Source: Neomesorhizobium albiziae (lineage in GTDB: Bacteria; Pseudomonadota; Alphaproteobacteria; Rhizobiales; Rhizobiaceae). Taken from it: DNA of 64,000 bases. Position 1 is the first letter of the stretch, and each line of letters opens with the position of its first letter. Positions 1-8,202 of this stretch are shown here, piece by piece. The notes beneath the pieces are model-generated. The model made no database searches, was not told the DNA's origin, and was given only the letters and a program-made list of their open reading frames with translations. The position numbers and the translations under genes are program-made. The stretch spans positions 496,001-560,000 of the forward strand of contig NZ_FOSL01000001.1 of the NCBI RefSeq assembly GCF_900114255.1, in the 5' to 3' direction.

Positions 1-332
1 GCCGGATTGCGCGGGGTCAGCGTGTAGGAAGACGGCGTGGTCTTCAGCGCCTCGGCAACGAGACCGCGGTCGATGCGGACGTTCTGGGTCGCATGGTCGA
101 CCTCAGCGCCGGCCTTCTCGAACAGCGAAAGCGCGCGCGGGCTCATCACCTCGATGCCGAAGTTTTCGAGGATATGCATGGAGGCTTCGTGGATCGCCTC
201 CACCTGGTCGGCGGACAGAAGCTGCATGGGCGGATAGGGATTTTCGACGCACCGCAGCGGCAATTGCGGGATGGCGGCCGGGCCTCGGTGGCTGGTCCGC
301 TCGGCGCCGCGTCTTCTTCTTGGCTCGCTCAT
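1..332 (-). CDS. Trimethylamine methyltransferase (MttB) family protein, N-terminal part
   Basis: The gene runs off the left edge, so only the first 110 residues are visible. The start ATG at 330-332 opens MSEPRRRRGAER. The stretch LSADQVEAIHEASMHILE followed by NFGIEV and a helix around SPRALSLFEKAGAEVD is the usual opening of MttB-superfamily proteins. The family transfers methyl groups from trimethylamine or quaternary amines such as glycine betaine to a corrinoid protein. Most alphaproteobacterial members lack pyrrolysine, but that region lies outside the window. The gene was missed by simple ORF calling because it has no stop here. A link to the C1 genes at the right end is possible but unproven. 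Family call fairly sure; substrate unknown. Confidence 0.75.
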   Translation of the reverse strand, partial: MSEPRRRRGAERTSHRGPAAIPQLPLRCVENPYPPMQLLSADQVEAIHEASMHILENFGIEVMSPRALSLFEKAGAEVDHATQNVRIDRGLVAEALKTTPSSYTLTPRNP

Positions 333-549
333 GGTTGGCATCAAAGCCCGCGCCGGCACGCCAGGCTGTCGGAAATCCGTCATCTGCGGGCGGGATTTTA
401 GCTGAAGCGGCATTTTCGATGCAGTAGATGCCAATAAAACGACATCTCGGGTCGAATTATTGTTACTTCGCCGCATCGCCTCAATCGCGCCCGATTGGTT
501 AAGGGTGCAGGCAAGATTCCTTTTATGATTTTCGCCTAATGCTCACCGG

Positions 550-1137
550 ATGCGTGGGGCAAGTTTTAATAAAATTATACCGGTTGCGGGACTTCTGGCA
601 TTGTCTGCCTGTGCGACACCGCCAAGCCGCATCAACGATATCTGCGCTGTTTTCGACCAGAACGACGGCTGGCTGAACAACTGGCAAAGTGCTGCGAAAA
701 AGGCCGAGCGGCGCCATGGCGTGCCGGTTCCGGTGCTGATGGCGACGGTGCGCAAGGAATCGGGCTTCAAGGCGCACGCCAAACCGCCGCGCACCAAGCT
801 GTTCGGTTTCATCCCGTGGAAGCGCCAGTCGAGCGCCTATGGTTATTCGCAGGCGCTGGACGGAACCTGGGCGCAATACCAGCGCGAGGCCGGAGCGTTT
901 GGCGCAAGGCGCAGCAACTTTGCGGACGCCGTGGATTTCGTCGGCTGGTACCACGCCAAGACCGCCGATACCTATGGGGTGGCGAAGAACGATACCTACC
1001 GGCTTTATATGGCCTATTATCTCGGCTGGACCGGTTTCAAGCGCGGCAACTGGAGCGCCAGCGTACAGGGTTATGCGCGCGACACCGACCAGATGGCGCG
1101 CAGGTATGCCGCGCAGCTCAGGCAATGCGGATCGTAG
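550..1137 (+). CDS. Lipoprotein with lytic-transglycosylase-like (SLT) core
   Basis: A 195-residue protein. The N-terminus is a lipoprotein signal: a basic start, hydrophobic stretch, and lipobox LSAC with Cys21 as the predicted acylated residue. The mature part contains RKESGF at about residues 68-73, where the Glu (E70) followed by Ser matches the catalytic Glu-Ser of SLT-type lytic transglycosylases. Downstream come YGYSQALDGTW and YHAKTADTYG, which fit the same fold. It probably cleaves peptidoglycan glycan strands at the outer membrane, although activity is inferred. It stands alone, divergent from the mttB-like gene. Confidence 0.7.
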   Translation: MRGASFNKIIPVAGLLALSACATPPSRINDICAVFDQNDGWLNNWQSAAKKAERRHGVPVPVLMATVRKESGFKAHAKPPRTKLFGFIPWKRQSSAYGYSQALDGTWAQYQREAGAFGARRSNFADAVDFVGWYHAKTADTYGVAKNDTYRLYMAYYLGWTGFKRGNWSASVQGYARDTDQMARRYAAQLRQCGS

Positions 1138-1224
1138 GGCACGGGATTTCTGCGCCGAGCGCAGCAACAAGCGCCCTTACATCTTCTCGTTGTCGCCCGT
1201 CATGAATAAAAACAAGACCCCGCG

Positions 1225-3615
1225 TCAGCTTTTCGGCTTCTTGCCTTTGCCTTTACCGAAAGGCGACGGCGCCTTGGCGTCGTCGGACTGGCTGCCCCAG
1301 CCCACCTGAACCTGCCTGCTCTTCGGCTTGCGGGCAGCGCCCTCGCTGCGGCCGAGACGCGCCTGGCCGTCAGCCTCTTCCGGCTCGTCCGCGTCGTCGG
1401 AGAGATCGACAGAACCTGTCTTGCCGTGCGGCCGCTCGGGCGACTTGCCGACAAAACCCGGACCCGATCCGCGCGGTGCATCCTCGGGCATGCCTTCGTG
1501 GGCTGCGTGTTCCTTGTCGAAGGAAATCACCGGCTCCATCGTCGCCAACTGTTCGTCATCCAGCCAGCACAGGCTCCTGTGCCCGTTGCCCAGATCCTTC
1601 AGCGGCGGCACCTGGGTTTCGCATTTGTTGCCGGGCACAAACTTCTTCCAACGGCAGCGGGTCTGGAACGGGCAGCCGCTCGGCGGGTTCATCGCCGAAG
1701 GAATGTCGCCTTCCAGCACGATGTGTTTCTTGACCACCGACGTATCAGCGATGGGGATCGCCGACAGAAGCGCCTCGGTATAGGGGTGATAGGGCGGCGA
1801 GAATATCTGGTCGGTCGTGCCCTGCTCGACGATGTAGCCGAGATACATGACGACGACGCGGTCGGCGATGTAGCGCACCACCGAGAGATCATGGCTGATG
1901 AACAGCATCGTCATCTTGGATTCGCGCTGGATATCCATCAGCAGCTCGGTCACCGCCGCCTGAACCGAAACGTCGAGTGCCGAAACCGGCTCGTCGGCCA
2001 CCACCACCTTGGCGTGGCCGGCGAAGGCGCGCGCCACGCCGATGCGCTGCTTCTGGCCGCCTGACAGCTGGCGCGGCTTGCGGATCGCAAATGCGCGCGG
2101 CAGCTTCACCAGGTCGAGCAGTTCCAGCATCTTCTGCTGTCGTTCCGCCGGCGTGTTGCCGACCTTGAATTTCTCCAGCGTGCGGATGATCTGCGAGCCG
2201 ACGGTGTGGCTCGGATTGAGGGTGTCGAACGGGTTCTGGAACACCATCTGGATCGACGAGATGGTGTCGACGTCGCGCTTTTCGATCGGCGTCGACTGGA
2301 TCTCGGAATTGCCGAGCGTCACCGTGCCGGCGGACGCCGTTTCGAGGCCGAGCAGCACCTTGGCGAGCGTGGACTTGCCGCAGCCGGATTCGCCGACGAT
2401 CGCCACCGTCTCGGATTCGCGGGCCTCGAAACTGATCGTCTCGTTGGCCTTGACGACGCGGCCTTCGCTGCCGCCGAAAATCTCGTTGGCCGAAACCTTG
2501 TAGTATTTCCTGAGGTCGTCGATCTTCAGCACCGGCGCACCGGGCGTGATCGGCGGCTTTTTCTTCTTGGCGCCTTCCGGCAATGCGGCCCAGTCGACCT
2601 CATCGAAACGCACGCAGCGGCTTGCATGATTGTCATGCCCGACCACCGGGATCATCGGGATTTCGTCGGCATCGCAGACGCCCTTGACGAAATGCTGACA
2701 ACGGGGCCCGAAATTGCAGCCCTTCGGCCGCTCGTGCGGCAGCGGCAACTGGCCAGGGATCGAGATCAGCGGCCGCGAGTTCTTGTCGGCCCCCGGCAGC
2801 GGGATCGAGCGAAACAACCCTTGCGTATAGGGATGGCGCATGCGGTCGAAGACGTCCTTGACGGTGCCGGTCTCAACCGCCTCGCCGGAATACATCACCG
2901 TGATGCGGTCGCAGGTCTCGAGGATCAGGCCGAGATTATGCGAAACGAAGATCATCGAGGTGCCGAACTGTTTCCCCAGTCCCTTGACCAGTTCGACGAT
3001 ACCGGCCTCGACGGTAACGTCGAGCGCGGTGGTCGGCTCGTCGAGCAGAAGCAGCGCCGGCTTCGACAGAAGCGCCATGGCAATGACGATACGCTGCTGC
3101 TGGCCGCCGGAAAGCTGGTGCGGATAGGAACGCATCATGCGCTCGGGGTCTGGCAGCTTCACAGCGCGCACCATCTCCAGCGAGCGCTTGTAGGCCTCTT
3201 CCTTGGAGACCTTTTCGTGGATAAGCGGCACTTCCATCAGTTGCTGGCCGATCTTCAGCGCCGGATTGAGGCTGGCCATCGGCTCCTGATAGATCATTGC
3301 GATCTTGTTGCCGCGGATCTGGCGAAGCTCCTCTTCGGACATGTCGCCCATGTCCTTGCCCTGGAACTTTATCCGGCCACCGACGATCTTTCCGACATTC
3401 GACAGGTCGCGCATGATGCCGAGCGACACGGTCGACTTGCCGCAGCCGCTTTCACCGACGATGCCCATCGCCTCGCCCGGCATGACGGTGCAGGAAAAAT
3501 CCATCACCGCCGGGATCTCGCCGCGCCTTGTGAAGAAGGAAATCGACAGGTTCTCGATTTCGAGGATCGGTTGAGCGCCGGTGCTGATGTTCGTGGCTTT
3601 GACGGCTTCGTTCAT
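1225..3615 (-). CDS. Peptide/solute ABC transporter, fused double ATP-binding protein (DppD-DppF type)
   Basis: A 796-residue fusion of two ABC ATPases that energises the importer encoded just upstream. Domain 1 has Walker A GESGCGKS (54-61), signature LSGGQQQR (168-175), Walker B ending LLDEP (~190-194) and switch His226. It is followed by an oligopeptide-transporter C-terminal segment with GCNFGPRC around residue 300. Domain 2 has GESGCGKS (408-415), LSGGQKQR (517-524), ADEP (540-543) and HD at 575, again with a Cys-containing tail (GCPFQTRCRW). About 100 further residues form a charged low-complexity tail ending GKGKGKKPKS, which ordinary DppF/OppF proteins lack. It is the last gene of a four-gene minus-strand operon; 22 bases separate it from the permease. 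Confidence 0.9.
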   Translation of the reverse strand: MNEAVKATNISTGAQPILEIENLSISFFTRRGEIPAVMDFSCTVMPGEAMGIVGESGCGKSTVSLGIMRDLSNVGKIVGGRIKFQGKDMGDMSEEELRQIRGNKIAMIYQEPMASLNPALKIGQQLMEVPLIHEKVSKEEAYKRSLEMVRAVKLPDPERMMRSYPHQLSGGQQQRIVIAMALLSKPALLLLDEPTTALDVTVEAGIVELVKGLGKQFGTSMIFVSHNLGLILETCDRITVMYSGEAVETGTVKDVFDRMRHPYTQGLFRSIPLPGADKNSRPLISIPGQLPLPHERPKGCNFGPRCQHFVKGVCDADEIPMIPVVGHDNHASRCVRFDEVDWAALPEGAKKKKPPITPGAPVLKIDDLRKYYKVSANEIFGGSEGRVVKANETISFEARESETVAIVGESGCGKSTLAKVLLGLETASAGTVTLGNSEIQSTPIEKRDVDTISSIQMVFQNPFDTLNPSHTVGSQIIRTLEKFKVGNTPAERQQKMLELLDLVKLPRAFAIRKPRQLSGGQKQRIGVARAFAGHAKVVVADEPVSALDVSVQAAVTELLMDIQRESKMTMLFISHDLSVVRYIADRVVVMYLGYIVEQGTTDQIFSPPYHPYTEALLSAIPIADTSVVKKHIVLEGDIPSAMNPPSGCPFQTRCRWKKFVPGNKCETQVPPLKDLGNGHRSLCWLDDEQLATMEPVISFDKEHAAHEGMPEDAPRGSGPGFVGKSPERPHGKTGSVDLSDDADEPEEADGQARLGRSEGAARKPKSRQVQVGWGSQSDDAKAPSPFGKGKGKKPKS

Positions 3616-3637
3616 CGGTTCGCCTTCCGGGATTATT

Positions 3638-4795
3638 CTAGTCTTTCATCGATTGTTCGCGAAGCGCGTCGGCCAGAAGGTTGAGGCCGAGCACGAAAGA
3701 CATCAGCGCGATGGTCGGCGGCAATGCCGGGTGGATGAAGGAACGCAGCAGGCGGCTGGCGTCCTTGATCGCTGTGCCCCAATCGGGGCTTTCCGGCGCG
3801 AGACCCAGGCCGAAATAGCCGAGAGTGCCGAGCAGGATGGTGGTGTAGCCGATGCGCAGGCAGGCATCGACGATGAGCGGACCGCGCGCGTTGGGCAGGA
3901 TTTCCCACAGCATGATGTACCACGGCGTCTCGCCACGGGTCTGCGCCGCCGCCACGTAGTCGCGTGTCTTGATGTCCATGACGAGGCCCCGCACGATGCG
4001 GAACACGCCAGGCGACGACGCGAAGACGACAGCCACGAAGATGTTGAGCTGGTTGGGATCGATGTGGACGATGCCGAGCGGATCGGCATCGAAGACGAGG
4101 CCGGCATAGATCCAGCCGCCGACGATCAGCGTGATCGCCATAAGCGGGTAGAGACGTTCCGGCCGGTTCTTGTAGCGGGTGTAGAACAGCGTCGCGAAGA
4201 AGATGATCGGAAACAGGAAGAACAGGCCGGCGAGCCCGTAAGGGATTGGGGTATCCATGATGCCCGGCGTCACCAGCAGGTAGAACAAAAGGATGACCGG
4301 GAAGGCCAGCACCAGATTGGCCAGGAACGACAGGATGGTGTCGACGCGGCCGCCGTAGTAGCCGGCCGGAAGACCGAGCGTGATGCCGACCATCAGCGCA
4401 AACGCGGTCGCCGCGGGTGCGATGATCAGCACGATCTGGCTGCCGAACACCATGCGGCTGAACACGTCGCGCGACAGCTTGTCTCCGCCGAACAGATAGA
4501 CGCCAGCACCATCCGGCGCAACGGCGCCCGGAAGCGCATCCTTCATGACCGGAATCTGGGCGAGTGGGTCAAACGGTGCGATCGTCGAGGAGAAGATCGC
4601 CGTGAACAGCCAGAAAAAACAGATCGCCACGCCGGCGATGCCGACGCCGCTGTCGAACAGGTGACCGTAGAGGCCAAGTTGCTTGCGGTAGAAGAAGCTT
4701 GCACCGAGAACGATCGCCAACCCAAGCCAGACAGGCCAGAAACGGACGAGAACGCCGATGATGATCTGAAACGGACCGATGAATTCAAGCTGCAT
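3638..4795 (-). CDS. Peptide/solute ABC transporter permease (DppC type, extended)
   Basis: Inner-membrane permease of the OppBC/DppC family, 385 residues, longer than the usual ~280-300. The conserved coupling motif region is the EAA-like stretch RGETPWYIMLWEILPNARGP. The N-terminus carries two hydrophobic segments before the conserved SRDVFSRMVFG and ATAFALMVG region. A further insertion with about two membrane segments (around PYGLAGLFFLFPIIFF and ALMAITLIVGG-like residues) interrupts the permease core. It pairs with the DppB-type permease 12 bases upstream in the operon. Substrate unknown. Confidence 0.85.
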   Translation of the reverse strand: MQLEFIGPFQIIIGVLVRFWPVWLGLAIVLGASFFYRKQLGLYGHLFDSGVGIAGVAICFFWLFTAIFSSTIAPFDPLAQIPVMKDALPGAVAPDGAGVYLFGGDKLSRDVFSRMVFGSQIVLIIAPAATAFALMVGITLGLPAGYYGGRVDTILSFLANLVLAFPVILLFYLLVTPGIMDTPIPYGLAGLFFLFPIIFFATLFYTRYKNRPERLYPLMAITLIVGGWIYAGLVFDADPLGIVHIDPNQLNIFVAVVFASSPGVFRIVRGLVMDIKTRDYVAAAQTRGETPWYIMLWEILPNARGPLIVDACLRIGYTTILLGTLGYFGLGLAPESPDWGTAIKDASRLLRSFIHPALPPTIALMSFVLGLNLLADALREQSMKD

Positions 4796-4807
4796 CCGGC
4801 ATTTCCC

Positions 4808-5845
4808 CTACTGAACCCTGATGCGTGGATTGAGATATGCGTAGCCGATGTCCGAAATGAGCTGCGTCGACAGCACCACGAACACCGAGACCAGCGAGCA
4901 GCCGAGCAAAAGGTCGATGTCGTTGTTGCTGGCGGCCTCGACCAGCGTGAAGCCGAAACCCTGGTAGCGGAACATCGTCTCGACGATGACGACGCCGGTG
5001 AGAAGCCACGGGAACTGCAGCATGATGACGGTGAACGGCGCGATCAGCGCGTTGCGCAGCGCGTGCTTGACGACGACATTGCCGAAGCTCAGCCCCTTGA
5101 GGCGCGCGGTGCGGATATATTGCTGCGTCATCACCTCGACCATCGAGGCGCGCGTCATGCGGGCGATGTATCCGATGCCGTAGATCGCCATGGTCATCAC
5201 CGGCAGCGTGAAATTGTAGAAGGTGATGCCCTGTCCGGTGGCGCTGGCCGCCGAGCCGTTGAGCCAGCCCAGCCAGGTGGCGAAGACGACGGTGAAGATG
5301 ACGCCCGAAACATATTCCGGCGTGGCCGTTGTGGTGATCGACGCCACGGAGAGCGACCGGTCGGTCCGCGATCCCTCGCGCATGCCGGCCAGAATGCCGA
5401 CCAGAAGCGAGATCGGCACCATGGTGACCATCACCCAGAACATCAGCTTGCCGGTGGCGCCCAGCGCCGGGAACAGCTTGGCCGAGACCCTGGTCTTGAA
5501 CTTGGTCGAGCAGCCGAAATCACCCTGCAGGATGCCGCCGTAATAAGGTTCCGCCGGTTCGTTGCAGAAGCTGAAACGCTGCACCGCCTTGCCGGTGGCA
5601 GGGTCGATGTTGGGCTGTTTCTGAACGACGCCGAGCCACTGGCCGTAACGGACGAAGAAGTTCTGCCGGTAGCCGTTCTTGACCAGCCAGCTCTCGATCT
5701 GCTCGGGCGGGCTGCGCATGTCTAGCTGACTGATGGCGAGCTTCTTGAGGTTGGGCTCGAGGTTGATCATGAAAAACACGACAAGGGTCAGGCACAGCAT
5801 CGTCAATGCCATGGTTCCAAGCCGTCTGATGATGAATGCGAACAT
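4808..5845 (-). CDS. Peptide/solute ABC transporter permease (DppB type)
   Basis: A 345-residue OppB/DppB-type permease. The start chosen is the ATG at 5843-5845 (MFAFIIRRLG), preceded by a run of five G at about 5 bases; an in-frame ATG at 5860 has no ribosome-binding site. An N-terminal membrane anchor (TMALTMLCLTLVVFFMI) is followed by a periplasmic insert containing two Cys (FSFCNEP and GDFGCSTKF). Four to five further membrane segments follow, with the EAA-type loop ARLKGLSFGNVVVKHALRNA. It is the second gene of the operon. Confidence 0.88.
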   Translation of the reverse strand: MFAFIIRRLGTMALTMLCLTLVVFFMINLEPNLKKLAISQLDMRSPPEQIESWLVKNGYRQNFFVRYGQWLGVVQKQPNIDPATGKAVQRFSFCNEPAEPYYGGILQGDFGCSTKFKTRVSAKLFPALGATGKLMFWVMVTMVPISLLVGILAGMREGSRTDRSLSVASITTTATPEYVSGVIFTVVFATWLGWLNGSAASATGQGITFYNFTLPVMTMAIYGIGYIARMTRASMVEVMTQQYIRTARLKGLSFGNVVVKHALRNALIAPFTVIMLQFPWLLTGVVIVETMFRYQGFGFTLVEAASNNDIDLLLGCSLVSVFVVLSTQLISDIGYAYLNPRIRVQ

Positions 5846-5908
5846 TGCACCCCCTGCCATTCGGGTTGGGGTCAGCGTCCAGGCCTCTTGCCCGGCAACC
5901 CTTTAAGG

Positions 5909-5938
5909 AACGGGAAGGAACGGATGCCCCTTCCCGTT
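5909..5938. promoter_or_regulatory. Intercistronic hairpin between binding-protein and permease genes
   Basis: A perfect 10-bp inverted repeat (AACGGGAAGG / CCTTCCCGTT) with a 10-base loop lies between the stop of the substrate-binding protein gene and the start of the dppB-like gene. On the transcribed (minus) strand it is not followed by a U run. It is better read as an mRNA-stabilising or partially terminating hairpin that lets the binding protein be made in excess than as a full terminator. Confidence 0.6.
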
Positions 5939-5950
5939 TTCATCAGATGA

Positions 5951-7603
5951 TCAGGCTTCGTCCAGCCAGACCTTGCCGTAGTCATGTTCGAAGGTCGGGT
6001 GCATGCCGTGGTTCTTAACGGCCGGCACCGAGCTGTTGTAGAGCTTGCGCCAGTAAGGCTGGATAATGATGCCGGAATCCTGGAGGATCTTCTGGATATC
6101 GCCCATGATCGTCTTGCGTTTCTCGGCATCGGAGATAGAGAGCGCCTCACCGATCTTGGCGTCTAGATCCGGGTTGGAGTAGGCTGCCTCGTTCCACGCC
6201 TCGCCAGTGCGGTAGGCGATCGACACCACCTGGATGCCCAGCGGGCGCATGTTCCAGTTGGTCATCGAGTACGGATATTTCGTCCAGTCGTTCCAGAAGG
6301 TCGAGCCTGGCAGCACGGTGCGCTTCACCTTGATGCCCGCTTCGCGAAGCTGCGCGGCGATGGCGTCGCCGGTGTTCTTGTGCCAATCCTCTTCGACGGT
6401 GATCAGGTCGTGCTCGAAATCGGCCTGGCCGGCTTCCGCCATCAGCGCCTTTGCCTTGGCCGGATCGCGGGCGATCTTTGGCAATTCCACATATTCCGGA
6501 TGGATCGGGCAGACATGATGGTTTTCCGCCGTCGTACCGGCATTGCCATAGCCGAGCTGAAGAACGACCGCATTGTCGACTGCGAGTTGAAGCGCCTGGC
6601 GGACCTTCTGGTCGTCATAGGGCTTGTTGGTGACGTTGGTGCGCGCCACGATCGTCGCAGCCGTGATGACTTCCGAAGTGACCGCACCGACACCTTCGAG
6701 GATCGACACATAGTCGGCCGAGGTCTCGTGGTTGGTGTGGACTTCGCCGGCTTCGAAAGCGCTGACCATGGCCGACGGATCGGTGCCGTAGTCGATGAAT
6801 TCGACGCCGTCGAGATAGGCCTCGCCGTCCCACCACTTGCCGTTCTCGCGGCGCTTGTAGACGACCTTCTGGCCGACATCGTAGGAGACCAGTTCGAACG
6901 GCCCGGTGCCGATCGGGTTCTTGACGAAATCCTTGCCCGTCTCGTCGAATGAGCGATGAACCACCAGCGCCGGATAGTCGCAGAGGTTGGGAATGAGACC
7001 GATGTCGGACTTGGTCAGAGTGAGCTTAACCGTCGCGTCGTCGACCTTGGTGATCGCGCCTTCGCGCAGCTTGCCCGAGGCCTCGTCAACCAAGGTGCCC
7101 ATGCGGCCCGGCATTGAATTGCCTTCCGCTGATTTGTCGCACCAGCGGGTGAAATTGAAGATCACATCGTCCGCGTTGAAGGTATCGCCATTATTCCAGG
7201 TGACGCCGGGACGGATGTGCAGCGTGTACTCGGTGGCATCGTCGTTCACGTCCCAGCTTTCCAGGAGGTAGGGCTGGAAGGTGAATTCGCGGGTATATTT
7301 GACCAGGGGCTCAAGCGTCTGACGCTGCGCGTTGGCGATCTCCGACCAGTCGGCCGTCCGCGGATCCTTGGGATCCTTCACCCACATGGCGACCTTGAGC
7401 ACGCCGCCTTTCTTGGGTTCCTGCGCCAGGGCTTCGGTCGGCGCCGCCAGCCCGAGCATGCCGTAGGCCATGGCCGTCGAGGCACCGAACACACTCGCGA
7501 GAGCCAGAAATTCGCGGCGGTCCATGTTACCGGCTTTGGCTTGTTCCGCCATCTCGACGATATGGTCTGGAACACGATCCCCATTACTCTTGTAGAAGGT
7601 CAT
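5951..7603 (-). CDS. ABC transporter substrate-binding protein, family 5 (peptide type)
   Basis: Periplasmic solute-binding protein, 550 residues, first gene of the operon. The start at 7601-7603 ([12 protein letters not shown]) is chosen because GGGAG lies about 7 bases upstream; the longer ORF reaching 7651 has no such site. The signal region has [16 protein letters not shown], a twin-arginine-like motif, ending around TEALAQ. The mature part begins [11 protein letters not shown] and contains the family 5 hallmarks [15 protein letters not shown] and FNADDV. Family members bind di- and oligopeptides but also opines, sugars and nickel, so the substrate is not assigned. Confidence 0.9.
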   Translation of the reverse strand: MTFYKSNGDRVPDHIVEMAEQAKAGNMDRREFLALASVFGASTAMAYGMLGLAAPTEALAQEPKKGGVLKVAMWVKDPKDPRTADWSEIANAQRQTLEPLVKYTREFTFQPYLLESWDVNDDATEYTLHIRPGVTWNNGDTFNADDVIFNFTRWCDKSAEGNSMPGRMGTLVDEASGKLREGAITKVDDATVKLTLTKSDIGLIPNLCDYPALVVHRSFDETGKDFVKNPIGTGPFELVSYDVGQKVVYKRRENGKWWDGEAYLDGVEFIDYGTDPSAMVSAFEAGEVHTNHETSADYVSILEGVGAVTSEVITAATIVARTNVTNKPYDDQKVRQALQLAVDNAVVLQLGYGNAGTTAENHHVCPIHPEYVELPKIARDPAKAKALMAEAGQADFEHDLITVEEDWHKNTGDAIAAQLREAGIKVKRTVLPGSTFWNDWTKYPYSMTNWNMRPLGIQVVSIAYRTGEAWNEAAYSNPDLDAKIGEALSISDAEKRKTIMGDIQKILQDSGIIIQPYWRKLYNSSVPAVKNHGMHPTFEHDYGKVWLDEA

Positions 7604-8114
7604 AACACCAACTCCCATTTTTTTGGCTTTCTGCCGTTTAACATTCCGCATCCAGTCCGCGATGTCAAAGCGGACGGGATGCGGAACGCATCAGGGAATG
7701 TGCATCTTTGAAATTGGAGCAGTTCGCGCGATAACGACAAACTTGGCGCAAAATTGCTAGTGCGCCAGCGATTCAGCGGAATCTTTTAATGTAGATTGCA
7801 ATGAGACCTTAACGCCGAATTGACTAGCACCAGCAGGTCTTTCGGGCTGTGCCACGATGCTTTACGACTGCTGTGGGACCGCTTCCCTCGTCCGCGCAAA
7901 TTTCTTGACTGCCGCTAAACCGCCCGCAATGGCGCCACAATCGAATAGCCAGAAATAGGCGGGTGGGTACGCCGTTTTCATGAGAGGCCGCCGATCGGTC
8001 ACACTGGGGTCGCGCGTCCGGCCTAGACCTCCTTGCGAGGTTGTCCGAATCGACCCGCGGCAGCCCGTCGACTGCCCGCTCCTGTTGTTGACAAGCCCGG
8101 GGGAAGCTTGCTCA
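7604..8114. other. Intergenic region between divergent transporter operon and macroglobulin gene
   Basis: No convincing gene on either strand. It must hold the promoter of the minus-strand ABC operon and, at its right end, that of the macroglobulin gene. A TTGACA hexamer lies at 8088-8093, but the base pairs 17 positions further on are a poor -10, so no promoter is assigned. Confidence 0.4.
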
Positions 8115-8159
8115 CTACAGCGCGGCGCGTCTCTTCAGACGCGCAAAGTGTCGCTGTAG
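8115..8159. repeat. Two-stem hairpin element upstream of the macroglobulin gene
   Basis: An outer 8-bp inverted repeat (CTACAGCG 8115-8122 / CGCTGTAG 8152-8159) encloses a perfect inner 8-bp stem (GCGCGTCT 8125-8132 / AGACGCGC 8137-8144) with a CTTC loop. The two stems are separated by an asymmetric bulge (2 versus 7 bases). It ends 43 bases before the macroglobulin start. The structure resembles dispersed intergenic elements of rhizobial genomes, from memory and unverified. It would lie in the 5' leader if transcription starts upstream. Confidence 0.6.
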
Positions 8160-8202
8160 AATTTTGATTTGCAGCCCGGCAGACAACGTCTTGGAGGACA
8201 AC

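Noticed and set aside
3581-5725. Plus-strand open frame of 714 codons opposite the first ABC permeases
   Set aside because: It is fully antisense to well-supported permease genes and its translation is rich in Arg/Asp/Gln repeats typical of reversed GC-rich frames.
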